In this document: piece by piece, positions 46,001-54,004 of the stretch | Numbering within the stretch: position 1 is the first letter of the stretch | Layout: each line of letters begins with the position of its first letter | NCBI GenBank assembly: GCA_016211105.1 | Contig: JACQSX010000018.1 | Location: forward strand, 1 to 64,000 | Source: Acidobacteriota bacterium | Lineage (GTDB): Bacteria > Acidobacteriota > UBA6911 > JACQSX01 | Direction: 5' to 3' | DNA: 64,000 bases | The notes under the pieces: generated by a model | What the model was told of the DNA's origin: nothing | The model's database searches: none | What the model saw: only the letters and a program-made list of their open reading frames with translations | Position numbers and translations under genes: made by a program

Positions 46001-46468
46001 GGGAAACCCCGCATCTGCCCACGCTTTCCAACCCTTCCGAACGATGGGATGGCGCAGGCGGTACGGCCCGTAGATGACCCGGTGAAACGTGTATCCTTTG
46101 GCGCACTGGCGCGGATTCCAATTGTTGGTGGCGTGATTTCCGTAAAGATCGGAATAGTTTTGCACATCGTATGTCGCGCCGGTGCGGACCACGATCCCGT
46201 TGCGAAGATAAGCGCGAATACGACAGGCGTGCGTATCGTTAGGAGAGCACACCCAGTCGAACGAACTGTCGTACTTGTATTGATCGTGATAAATCTTTTC
46301 CCAATCGCGCGCGACCGATCGAGAAAGGGGATTCTCTTCCGCAAGCGGCTGCAGAAGCCGGCAGCTTACCCCCATCCCCAAAATGCTTGCTCCGGTTCCT
46401 ACTCCCACCCAGCGGAGGAAATGACGCCGGCTCATCGCGGCATTACGTTTTCCGATTTCATCCTGCAT
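43010..46468 (-). CDS. Tat-exported type II DMSO-reductase-family catalytic subunit
   Basis: 1,152 residues. A twin-arginine signal (SRRHFLRWVGVGTGASILG) predicts an extracytoplasmic enzyme. The Fe-S site CSPNDTHACRIRAYLRNG...NPRQCAKG and the segment SNYTWHGDQAPGHPW, with its candidate Mo-ligating Asp, place it in the type II group (nitrate reductase/nitrite oxidoreductase, DMS, ethylbenzene, selenate and chlorate enzymes). From memory the N-terminal motif is closest to archaeal exported nitrate reductases. Substrate and direction are not determinable here. AGGAG lies upstream of the ATG. Confidence 0.88.
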   Translation of the reverse strand: MQDEIGKRNAAMSRRHFLRWVGVGTGASILGMGVSCRLLQPLAEENPLSRSVARDWEKIYHDQYKYDSSFDWVCSPNDTHACRIRAYLRNGIVVRTGATYDVQNYSDLYGNHATNNWNPRQCAKGYTFHRVIYGPYRLRHPIVRKGWKAWADAGFPELTRELKSKYLFDARGQDEFVQITWEDAFKNIAKALHAIAARYSGEEGKKRLLAQGYQPEMIDAMGGAGTRCIKTRGGMGLLGVLGKYGMYRLNNSLALLDARIRGVSADKALGGRNWSNYTWHGDQAPGHPWVHGLQASDCDFNDLRYSKLIIMDGKNLVENKLADSHWFIETMERGGKIVVIAPEYGPPSTKADYWIPIRPQTDAALWLGVTKLLIDRKAYDEDFVKKFTDFPLLVRTDNLRRLRAHEIFENYKSPLSPDGPSMKIQGLTREQHEAVGDFVVWDVQANVPRAITRDQLGDVMSLKPALEGTWEVRLAKGDTVRVATLWSLYQTHLKDYDLNAVCEITRAPRHLIEQLAEDIATIKPVAIHQGEGINHWFHATEMNRASYLPLMLTGNVGKPGAGSHTWAGNYKAALFQGSPWTGPGFKGWVAEDPFQPNLDPKAYGKDVHAHAYTKDEEPAYWDHGDLALIVDTPRVGRKNFTGNTHMPTPTKGIIFTNVNLINNAKWAYGVIKNVNPNVEMIVSFDIQMTASIEYADIALPANSWLEFEDLEVTGSCSNPFLQIWKGGIPPVFNSKDDLTILAGIAASLADLTGDKRFRDYFKFELEGKRSIYLQRLLDTSTTTSGYKLEDIMAGKYGPPGGALMNFRTYPRIPFYEQVHDNEPFFTDTGRLHAYADVPEAIEYGENFIVHREGPEATPYLPNVIVSSNPYVRPNDYGIPRNAEHWDARTVRNIKMPWHEVKNTKNFLWEKGFQFYCLTPKTRHRVHSSWSNVDWHMLYDSNFGDPFRIDKRAPSVGEHQLHINPAAARDLGINDGDYVYVDANPADRPYLGAKPSDPFYKVSRCMLRVKYNHAYPYNIVMMKHAPFIATEKSVKAHETRPDGRALSENTGYQANLRYGSQQSITRNWHMPMHQTDTLFHKAKVSMTFIFGGEADNHAINTVPKETLVRITKAEDGGLGGKGIWKPATTGLTPDNENETMKLYLAGELTKTRR

Positions 46469-46552
46469 GTCTTCTTTTCTCCTTCGTTACGGAATCCGTG
46501 TGGGAAAAACGTCGTTCGTGATTCGCCAACCACTCCATGCGCTCCTTACCAC

Positions 46553-48166
46553 TCATGGCGCAATATAGAGGTCCTGCCAAATGGTGATTGATTTCTTTCC
46601 GTCCCGGTCGGCTGCGCTGCCGTCCCACACCGCAAAAGCCACCGGGATTGTGGCGCCGGGCCGGATAGAAACGCTGTCCCGCCCCTTTCCTCCAAGTGTC
46701 CGTCTTAACACCACTCGGTAGGAACCCGTGGTATAAACACCCGAGGCATTCACCTGCTGATCAACCATAGGACGGGCTTTCAGCGTGCCGAACCCCCTGG
46801 CAGCCAAATCCTCCACGGGACTCTTTCGCGTAGGATCAGAGACAATATTTTTTGCGCCCCAGCCGGTGACAAACGCTGGATCGGATTCCAGGGTTAGCGC
46901 GCGCCGTGTCGGCTGTTCCAGGGGAGAACGGAGCAGATTGGGATAAGAGTCGATGCCAATATTGGGATAGACCTTGTCCAGATCTTGGAAGGCGGGCTCC
47001 AAGTCCGCTTGTCTCTCAGATTTCCACATCCAGATGTTGACTGCCTGCGCATGGGATGCTTCTCCTCCCATGCCAAAGAAAGGAGGATCTGACGTGAGAG
47101 AGAATTCAGCGGCGGCCGCGTCCCTGAAGTCCTGAGGACGCATGGCGGTATGATCGTGAGTTGAATCGGGCCATACTAATTGAATCGCTATTTCCTTTCC
47201 GTCATGCAAGGCCTGGACAGTAAGTATTTCCGGCCGATTGTCGCGCCACCATAAAGGCATGAGGTGAAGATTAACCGAGGGCGTGCTTCTCCACATCCCA
47301 TCATCCGGATGGTTGGGTAATTGCTTCACCCGCGTGGCAGTGATACGGAAACGCTTCATTTCCATGTGAGAGCGTTGCTCATCACTGGACAGGGAACGCA
47401 CAAAGTGCACAACGTCCCAGGCGTCTTTGCCATATAGATGAAGACTGGCAGGCATCGGTGAGCCTGGCAATCCGGCCACGACTCGCTTGTAAACTTCCTG
47501 CGACTCCGGGCTTCCTTTAAAAACGCCGGCGGTCAGATCTCGTGGCCGCAGAGGAAATCCTTCGGAGTCTTCTTGTTCCTGCTGTCCATCGCCTTTGCCA
47601 AGCGGGCCGTGACAACCGGCGCAACTGGTAACAAAGAGCTGCCTGCCGTGAAGTTTCGCCTCGGCAGTGTCAGGAGGCTCGGGTGGAACCTGAATGTGAC
47701 CGGTGGGAGTATCACTAACACCGGTGGGCTGGTGATCCGGACCGATTTTGATGGGATTTTGCGCGAACGTTCTTATGTAATGGACCAAAGCCCAGCGGGT
47801 CTCCTCGGTCAGATGAGCCCACGAAGGCATCGCCGAGCCCGGCATCCCTCTGGATAGGGTGCGGAATAGATCCTCATCGGTGGGAGTGTAGTCCCAGGTG
47901 GAAACCAAGCGAAACTTTGCCAATACAAAATTGCGGGGCTTGGGATAGAGCAGGTAAGCTGCCGTTCCTTGACCGTCGCCCGTGAGACCATGGCAAGGAG
48001 AGCAATTTTTCTCATACGTTTGTTTCCCCAACGCCAGCAACTTTGGCGAGGAGGGAATCATCGTTTTCGGAGTCAGATTATCAGTCGACTGACTGCCTTC
48101 TGGCGACCGCGCACAGCCAGCCCAAAGCCAGATGAGTAGCGTCAGCGACAGGACGGCTTTCATAGT
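46553..48166 (-). CDS. Haem subunit: two cytochrome c sites plus ethylbenzene-dehydrogenase-gamma domain
   Basis: About 537 residues. Signal with lipobox LWAGC, then two CxxCH sites (CSPCHGLTGDG; CAGCHGPLGKGDG), each followed by a Met-containing loop (GSAMPSWAHL; GSPMPASLHL). The C-terminal ~280 residues (LHLMPLWWRDNRPEILTVQALHDG... to IWQDLYIAP) are the ethylbenzene-dehydrogenase gamma fold, which binds haem b. It is the first gene of the molybdoenzyme operon. In most relatives these domains are separate proteins. The start at 48166 suits the lipoprotein signal; 48205 is an alternative. Confidence 0.82.
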   Translation of the reverse strand, partial: TMKAVLSLTLLIWLWAGCARSPEGSQSTDNLTPKTMIPSSPKLLALGKQTYEKNCSPCHGLTGDGQGTAAYLLYPKPRNFVLAKFRLVSTWDYTPTDEDLFRTLSRGMPGSAMPSWAHLTEETRWALVHYIRTFAQNPIKIGPDHQPTGVSDTPTGHIQVPPEPPDTAEAKLHGRQLFVTSCAGCHGPLGKGDGQQEQEDSEGFPLRPRDLTAGVFKGSPESQEVYKRVVAGLPGSPMPASLHLYGKDAWDVVHFVRSLSSDEQRSHMEMKRFRITATRVKQLPNHPDDGMWRSTPSVNLHLMPLWWRDNRPEILTVQALHDGKEIAIQLVWPDSTHDHTAMRPQDFRDAAAAEFSLTSDPPFFGMGGEASHAQAVNIWMWKSERQADLEPAFQDLDKVYPNIGIDSYPNLLRSPLEQPTRRALTLESDPAFVTGWGAKNIVSDPTRKSPVEDLAARGFGTLKARPMVDQQVNASGVYTTGSYRVVLRRTLGGKGRDSVSIRPGATIPVAFAVWDGSAADRDGKKSITIWQDLYIAP

Positions 48167-48747
48167 CAGGTATCCTGTGGGCTTAGCGAATACGTATCGA
48201 TTCATAGCTGATAAGTTCTCCTGCACATGAAACAAGGCCCGAGGCCAAGGTGCTCTGCCGGGTGAACCAAATACATTCCATTGCGCCTCGCGTAAGGAGT
48301 GCATGCACGCCATATTCCAAAATCGGAGTCAGCAGTCCGATTTAAAATGGCTTTCGGACGCCGCCCTGCAGATGAATGCCGGAGGCCGAAGATTCGGTGT
48401 TGCCCCGCGATCTTTTATCGTCTGGGTCTTTTCGCTCAACACTGGGTCAAATTTCCAATCAGGAATCACAGTCCGGATGTGTGGTGTACCCATGCATAGT
48501 AGATCCGTAGCGTTCGCCAGTCATGGGAGCCGAAGGCCACAGGTGAGAATGCTTTTCACATGGCGCCAGATTTGCTCCTCGCTCCATCAAGAAGAGCGCA
48601 TGAGAGAAGAGAGAAAACGTTGCTGGAGCTACAAAAATTGAAGCCACCACTCAACACAGTCAACCACGCCATCTGCATTCAGAGGAAGCCGCATAGGTCG
48701 TGCGGTGGACTGCGCCCGCGAGGGAAGTTGCTCGGCGTCTTGGCCCG
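48167..48747. other. Divergent intergenic region between molybdoenzyme operon and hemG
   Basis: 580 bp without a credible gene. A -24/-12-like site for hemG lies at 48561-48576 (separate entry). For the leftward operon only a weak match exists (TTGGAATATGGCGTGCA, minus strand, about 48320-48304). No clear Rrf2 dyad was found. Confidence 0.4.
48561..48576 (+). promoter_or_regulatory. Sigma-54-type -24/-12 promoter upstream of hemG
   Basis: TGGCGCCAGATTTGCT: TGGC at -24, TTGCT at -12, GG-GC spacing 10 bp. The leader to the hemG start at 48748 would be about 160 nt. Confidence 0.5.
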
Positions 48748-50151
48748 ATGAGTTCCCCCAGACGTATTGCCATTGTCGGCGCCGGTATCTCCGGATTAGC
48801 GACCGCATTCTTCCTGCACAAGGAAAGTCCCCGTTACAACCTCGAAGTTGACCTGACGGTTTTGGAGTCATCCAACCATCTCGGAGGGGTGATCCGAACG
48901 GAAAAAGTAGGAGGCTTTCTACTCGAGGCCGGACCGGAAGCCTTTGTCACGTCAAAACCCGCGATCCTGGAATTTGTCGATGAACTAGGCCTTTCCCGGG
49001 AATTGGTGGGTTCCAATGACCACATTCGCCAAACCTTCGTTGTCAATAACTTGAGGCTTTATCCGCTTCCGGAAGGGATGGCTTTTCTTGCTCCGATCGG
49101 GCTGCAAGCTCTCTGGTCTACTTCCTTGGTCAGCAATTGGGGCAAGATTCGAGCACTGTTGGAACCCCTTGTGCGCCGGGGCAATGGGGATCCCAGCGTC
49201 CACGCGTTCTTGGAGCGGCGCCTGGGAAGGGAGCTGACACACAAGATCGCCGAACCTCTCGTTTCCGCCATCTACGGAGGGGATGTGCGACAGCTCAGCG
49301 CGCCCAGCGCGCTCCCTGAAACCTATCAGCTTGAACAGAAGTTCGGCAGCCTCTGGAGAGGCCTCCGCGCCGCGGCGAAAGTTCATCCCTCCGCTGTCAA
49401 AGGACCCCGTTTCCTGACGCCGCACGAGGGGATGTCACGGCTGGTGGATTGCATCGTCAGTCAACTCGGCCGCGTGGCGATCCATCGAGGAGTAACAGGT
49501 CTGCACATCTATCCCACCTCGGGCGCTTATCGCCTTCGCAGCGCCGATTTCGAAGATGCTTTCGATCTGCTGGTTCTTTGCACTCCCGCGGGCGCGGGCG
49601 CTGAAATTATCAAAACGGCCAGCGTCGAAGCATGCCAGGACCTGAATCAAATTCCTTACACCTCAACCATCCTTGTTTTCCTCGCGTACAAGCGCTCGGA
49701 ATTTTCTCATCCCCTCAAAGGGTTCGGTTTTGTCGTACCGGAAAGCGAGTCCACGTTCCTGGATGCCTGCACCTGGGTGAGTAGCAAATTCCCAGATCGT
49801 TGCCCGCCGGACGCCGTATTGCTCCGTTGCGCAATTCACGACGGCCGCCGGCCTCGGCCCGCGGCCTCAGACGAAGAGATGGTGGACCGCGTCCACCACC
49901 AGATCAAACAGATTTTGGGCATTTCCTGCGCTCCCACATTCTTCCGTGTGTTCCGCGTTCCCAAGGCGATGCCGCAATTTAACGTCGGCCACAGCCGCCG
50001 ATTAGAGGGAATCAAAAGCGCGCTGGCGCAACATCCTGGAGTATTTATCTCGGGCGCGTTTTCCGGAGGTGTGGGAATTCCTGACTGCGTGCGCATGGCA
50101 CGAGAAACGGCTGCAGCCGCGGCGCAGTTTCTCCTCAGGCACTCCCGATGA
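48748..50151 (+). CDS. Protoporphyrinogen oxidase (HemY/HemG type, FAD)
   Basis: 467 residues: FAD-binding IAIVGAGISGLATAFFL, HLGGVIRTEKVGGFLLEAGPEAF, and the PPO segment LVSAIYGGDVRQLSAPSALP. The C-terminal GVFISGAFSGGVGIPDCV closes the FAD site. It oxidises protoporphyrinogen or coproporphyrinogen in haem synthesis; Gram-positive-type enzymes of the same fold act on the copro form. It fits the need for haem in the adjacent cytochrome genes. ATG at 48748 matches the family N terminus although no strong ribosome-binding site is seen. Confidence 0.9.
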   Translation: MSSPRRIAIVGAGISGLATAFFLHKESPRYNLEVDLTVLESSNHLGGVIRTEKVGGFLLEAGPEAFVTSKPAILEFVDELGLSRELVGSNDHIRQTFVVNNLRLYPLPEGMAFLAPIGLQALWSTSLVSNWGKIRALLEPLVRRGNGDPSVHAFLERRLGRELTHKIAEPLVSAIYGGDVRQLSAPSALPETYQLEQKFGSLWRGLRAAAKVHPSAVKGPRFLTPHEGMSRLVDCIVSQLGRVAIHRGVTGLHIYPTSGAYRLRSADFEDAFDLLVLCTPAGAGAEIIKTASVEACQDLNQIPYTSTILVFLAYKRSEFSHPLKGFGFVVPESESTFLDACTWVSSKFPDRCPPDAVLLRCAIHDGRRPRPAASDEEMVDRVHHQIKQILGISCAPTFFRVFRVPKAMPQFNVGHSRRLEGIKSALAQHPGVFISGAFSGGVGIPDCVRMARETAAAAAQFLLRHSR

Positions 50152-50349
50152 GGCTTTCTGCATCCCCTCTCGATTGAATGACGTTGCGGCAAGGAAAGTT
50201 GCGATTCCGCCCTGTTCTTGCAATCCCTGTTGACACCCAAGATCCGAGGCGGCGATTTCAATTGGAACAGGAAATGCATTCCTGGAGCGTGTCGACAGGA
50301 TACGCTCCCCGAGGGTGTCGTGCCCCGACAATGACCCTATGAATAGGAA

Positions 50350-52851
50350 ATGGATGGATACATGATTGAACTAGGATATTTTTCACTGGCGTTCGCCTGG
50401 CTGATGACGCTATTCGCTGTGGCGGCAATGTTGTGGAGCGGCCACGAACCCTCGTCGCTTCTACGAAGCGGATATAGGGCAGTCACGGCCGCATTTCTAC
50501 TCGCGTTGGCGGCCTCGGCAGCTTTGGTCGTGCTTCTCGTGCAGCGAGACTTTCACGTTGAGTATGTCTCCCAGTACACCAGTCGCGATCTACCACTGGT
50601 TTACACCGTAAGCGCCTTCTGGGGAGGACAGGCGGGTTCGTTACTGTTGTGGACCTTGTTGCTGTCTTTCTTCGGGGTCATCGTGTTGCTCCAAAACCAG
50701 GGAAAGCGCGACGATTTGTTGCCTTACGTAGAAGCGACCATTCTGGGCGTTCAGCTCTTTTTCCTCACTCTAATGCTTTACGGCGCCAACCCATTTGCCA
50801 CCCTCGAAACCATCCCGGCTGACGGGCAGGGACTCAATCCGCTGCTGCAAAACCCCTTCATGATTGTTCACCCGCCATTTTTGTATTTAGGGTATGTTGG
50901 GTTCACGATTCCTTTCGCTTTTGCCATCGCTTCGCTCGTGTTGCGCAAAAGCGATGCCGATTGGATCCGGGTCACACGCCGTTGGACGTTAGTGAGCTGG
51001 CTGTTGTTGACCGCCGGCATCGTCCTAGGAGGTCATTGGGCGTACCTGGTGCTTGGATGGGGAGGCTACTGGGCGTGGGATCCGGTGGAAAACGCCTCGC
51101 TGATGCCTTGGTTGACTGCGACCGCCTTTCTGCATTCAGTGATGATCCAGGAAAAGAAAGGGATGCTCAAGCGTTGGAACCTGGTGCTCATTATTCTCAC
51201 ATTTGAACTTTGCATTTTCGGGACCTTCCTCACCAGGAGCGGCATTATCTCCTCGGTACACTCTTTTGCCGGCTCCAAGCTTGGGCCTTTGTTTCTACTA
51301 TTCTTGGCTACTTCCACCCTTTTCTCCCTGTTCCTGCTGCTGTCACGCGTACGCGAAACTCGGACTGAACAGCGCATCCTTTCTTTACTCTCTCGCGAAA
51401 GCTCGTTTCTGCTGAACAATCTGCTTTTTGTCGGGATCACATTTGCTGTTTTCTGGGGCACAACGTTTCCGGTCATGTCGCGCGCAGTCACGGGCCAGAC
51501 CGTGTCTGTTTCAGCACCTTTCTTTAACAGCGTCATATGGCCGATCGCCTTAGGATTGCTGATATTGACCGGTATCTGCCCACTGATTGCCTGGCGCAAG
51601 GCAACGTTTCGAAACTTTCGCAGAAATCTACTCGCCCCGCTCGTTTTTGGGATCCTAACCGGCGCCGCGTTATGGATCGCGGGCGTGCGAGGTTGGATCC
51701 CCGTAATATTTTTTTCCTGTGCCGCCTTTGTGACCGCCACAGCACTGCTGGAATTCTTTCGCGGCGCGAAGGCGCGAAGCACGACTTCGGGCGACAATTT
51801 CGCCCGCGCCTTGCTCGCGGTTACGCTGGTAAACAAGCGCCGCTATGGCGGATTTTTCATCCATCTCGGAGTAGCAACAGCCTTTGTCGGCATCATCGGC
51901 AGCTCATTCTACAGCCGCGAGTTCGACTTTCAGCTCAAACCAGCACAGTCCACCACGGTTGGCGACTATCGCATCGATCTGTTAGAGCTTGCGGGACGCA
52001 CAGACCCCAACAAAGAGGTGGTTTATGCGCGGCTTCGACTCTACAAGCAGGGAAAATTCATGGAAGAGCTCCAGCCGGAAAAGCACTTCCACAGAAATTC
52101 GGAGCAGCCCCAAACTCAGGTCTCCCTACTCTCCAGGCTCACAGAAGATTTCTACCTGATCTTGACTGGATGGGAGCAAGACCAAACGGCGGTGTTTAAG
52201 GCCTACATTAACCCTGTGGTATCGGTGCTCTGGCAGGGAAGCAGCATGGTTCTACTTGGGACGCTGTTTGTGCTGTTGCCAGACTCACGGAGACGCAGGC
52301 GGCAAGCGGCGCAGGGCAAAGCCGACCCACAGAAAACTGCAGATTCGGACGAGACAAAATCTCGCCCTGGGGCGAAAGAAAAGAGGCATGCGGCCAGAGT
52401 GGCGCTGGGAGGTCTGGCGATTGCCTTCTCAGTTTTGTCGAATTGGGGAACGGCCGCCCCGCCGTCGGTGCGCGACATCACGTCTCAATTAGTCTGCCAG
52501 TGCGGGTGCGGCAACATGATTGTGGCCAATTGCGACTGCTCCAATGCGCAAACGATAAAGAATGATGTCGCCGGATTGATCCGACGCGGTCAGGACCGCA
52601 ATCAAATCCTCACTTCCTATGTTTCTCGCTACGGTCAGTCGGTGCTTGCGGCTCCGCCCAAAAAAGGATTTAACCTCCTCGCTTGGCTGTTCCCATTTGT
52701 CGCCATCCTGGCAGCCGCGATCTGGCTTGGCAGAAAACTGCGCAGTTGGAGATCCGCTGAACTCGCACAACCTGCCAAGGTCGGCGTCAGCGAAGCCGAC
52801 CGGCAGGCCTATCAAGATTGGATCCGTCAAGAACTGGAAAATAGCCGGTGA
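50350..52851 (+). CDS. CcmF-CcmH fusion, cytochrome c haem lyase
   Basis: 833 residues. The first ~650 are CcmF with many membrane helices, PFMIVHPPFLYLGYVGFT and the WWD haem-binding stretch GWGGYWAWDPVENASLMPWL. After a linker comes a CcmH domain, ITSQLVCQCGCGNMIVANCDC, with a C-terminal helix. CcmF and CcmH are normally separate and attach haem to CxxCH apocytochromes in the periplasm. The CcmH thiol motif is an extended CQCGC form. It is followed by a GTGA-overlapping small gene. A weak -24/-12-like TTGGAACAGGAAATGCA is at 50263. Confidence 0.9.
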   Translation: MDGYMIELGYFSLAFAWLMTLFAVAAMLWSGHEPSSLLRSGYRAVTAAFLLALAASAALVVLLVQRDFHVEYVSQYTSRDLPLVYTVSAFWGGQAGSLLLWTLLLSFFGVIVLLQNQGKRDDLLPYVEATILGVQLFFLTLMLYGANPFATLETIPADGQGLNPLLQNPFMIVHPPFLYLGYVGFTIPFAFAIASLVLRKSDADWIRVTRRWTLVSWLLLTAGIVLGGHWAYLVLGWGGYWAWDPVENASLMPWLTATAFLHSVMIQEKKGMLKRWNLVLIILTFELCIFGTFLTRSGIISSVHSFAGSKLGPLFLLFLATSTLFSLFLLLSRVRETRTEQRILSLLSRESSFLLNNLLFVGITFAVFWGTTFPVMSRAVTGQTVSVSAPFFNSVIWPIALGLLILTGICPLIAWRKATFRNFRRNLLAPLVFGILTGAALWIAGVRGWIPVIFFSCAAFVTATALLEFFRGAKARSTTSGDNFARALLAVTLVNKRRYGGFFIHLGVATAFVGIIGSSFYSREFDFQLKPAQSTTVGDYRIDLLELAGRTDPNKEVVYARLRLYKQGKFMEELQPEKHFHRNSEQPQTQVSLLSRLTEDFYLILTGWEQDQTAVFKAYINPVVSVLWQGSSMVLLGTLFVLLPDSRRRRRQAAQGKADPQKTADSDETKSRPGAKEKRHAARVALGGLAIAFSVLSNWGTAAPPSVRDITSQLVCQCGCGNMIVANCDCSNAQTIKNDVAGLIRRGQDRNQILTSYVSRYGQSVLAAPPKKGFNLLAWLFPFVAILAAAIWLGRKLRSWRSAELAQPAKVGVSEADRQAYQDWIRQELENSR

Positions 52852-53120
52852 ACTTTATGATATTGTTGATTCCGCTTTTCTTCATTGCTTTGGTGATCTA
52901 TGTTTCGATGCCTCTGTTTACAACAGTGCAAGGGGCGCGCGCGCGCCGCTCAAGGGCGGAAGAGACCATGCGCGACGGTCAGCGGAGAAAGGAATCCATT
53001 CTTCAGGAACTTCACGACATCGAGATGGATTTCCTGACCCACAAACTTTCCGAAGAGGATTTCCGGGCCCTCAAACAAACCTACGAGGACAAGCTGATCG
53101 TGCTGTTGAAGAAGAAATAA
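52848..53120 (+). CDS. Small membrane-anchored coiled-coil protein (CcmI-like position)
   Basis: 90 residues: one N-terminal helix (ILLIPLFFIALVIYVSMPLF) and a charged coiled coil (EETMRDGQRRKESILQELHDIEMDFLTHKLSEEDF). The layout matches the N-terminal anchor of CcmI/CycH-type proteins but the TPR part is absent. The GTG overlaps the CcmF-H stop by 4 bp, so it belongs to the cytochrome assembly operon. Confidence 0.7.
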   Translation: MNFMILLIPLFFIALVIYVSMPLFTTVQGARARRSRAEETMRDGQRRKESILQELHDIEMDFLTHKLSEEDFRALKQTYEDKLIVLLKKK

Positions 53121-53128
53121 GCGAACGC

Positions 53129-53632
53129 ATGTATACCTTCTATTTGATCGCGGTCTGGTTGCACATCCTGGCTGCGATCATCTGGATTGGCGGGATGGCC
53201 TTCCTGGGCATGGTGTTGGCCCCCTACGCGCGACGGCCGGAGCAGCGGGATATTGCGATTTCGATGATCCGCTGGACCGGTATGCGCTTCCGCTCCATCG
53301 GCTGGGTCTGCATCGGGCTCCTCATCCTGACCGGCTTGTTCAGCGTTTCTTATCGAGGCTACGGCTGGCAAGACTTGTCAAGCCCATTCTGGCAGAGCTC
53401 GTTCGGACACACGCTGGGATTGAAATTCTCCTTGCTGGCAGTCATCTTGCTTCTCAGCCTCCTACATGATTTCATCATTGGTCCTCGAGCGGGCGCGATA
53501 AGCCAGACGAATCCCAGCTCATCGCAAGCCAGGCGTCTCAGGCGGCAGGCCGCCTGGATCGGTCGCGTGAATCTATTGCTGGCCGTCGTTGTCGTGGCCC
53601 TGGCAGTGATCTTGGTCCGAGGTCGGCCTTGA
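53129..53632 (+). CDS. CopD-like four-helix membrane protein
   Basis: 167 residues. Four membrane helices, with YLIAVWLHILAAIIWIGGMAFLGMVLAPYARR, a His near the start of helix 1 as in CopD/DUF4149-type proteins, and HDFIIGPRAG after helix 3. These proteins take part in copper handling or act as haem-b membrane proteins; the exact role is not clear. It starts 8 bp after the previous gene and is likely in the same operon. Confidence 0.75.
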   Translation: MYTFYLIAVWLHILAAIIWIGGMAFLGMVLAPYARRPEQRDIAISMIRWTGMRFRSIGWVCIGLLILTGLFSVSYRGYGWQDLSSPFWQSSFGHTLGLKFSLLAVILLLSLLHDFIIGPRAGAISQTNPSSSQARRLRRQAAWIGRVNLLLAVVVVALAVILVRGRP

Positions 53633-53674
53633 ACGGAATGGGGATTGCGGAATTACAGCATAAGAGGTGACAAA

Positions 53675-53992
53675 ATGAAGAATGAATTGCCGGAATTCTT
53701 GCAGAAGGTGGTAGATCGTTATCCCCAGGTCTGGGAAAAATACGAAGACCTGAGCTATACCATCAGTTTGGTGGACGGACTTGATGACAGATCGCAAAAG
53801 CTTGTCAAGTTGGCAATCGCGATTGGGGCCGGCAGGCAAGGAGCCGTCCACTCCCATACCAGGAAGTGCAAGAAGGCCGGATTCAGCAACGCCGAGCTTT
53901 ACCATGCGGCGCTGCTCGCAATCACGACCACTGGATGGTCGGGAGCCATTGCAGCCTTGTCCTGGATTGATGACGAACTAAAGGAATTGTAG
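53675..53992 (+). CDS. Carboxymuconolactone decarboxylase/AhpD-fold protein without CxxC
   Basis: 105 residues, the CMD fold (DDRSQKLVKLAIAIGAG, HSHTRKCKKAGFSNAELYHAALLAI). In AhpD the pair C-x-x-C precedes H-x3; here the segment reads GAVHSHTRKC, so the redox pair is missing. It may be a non-redox member. ATG at 53675 stands behind GAGGTGACAAA. It converges with the next gene with 12 bp between stops. Confidence 0.75.
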   Translation: MKNELPEFLQKVVDRYPQVWEKYEDLSYTISLVDGLDDRSQKLVKLAIAIGAGRQGAVHSHTRKCKKAGFSNAELYHAALLAITTTGWSGAIAALSWIDDELKEL

Positions 53993-54004
53993 ACGATTTC
54001 GGAA

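Noticed and set aside
48303-48641. Small plus-strand ORFs in the gap before hemG
   Set aside because: No ribosome-binding site or domain; they overlap the predicted promoter.
50263-50278. Sigma-54 site upstream of ccmF-ccmH
   Set aside because: Correct spacing but two core mismatches (TGGaAC, aTGC); mentioned only as weak.
52619-53128. N-terminal 170 residues of the 337-aa ORF at 52619-53632
   Set aside because: They overlap the CcmF-H and small coiled-coil genes in another frame. The membrane protein starts at 53129.
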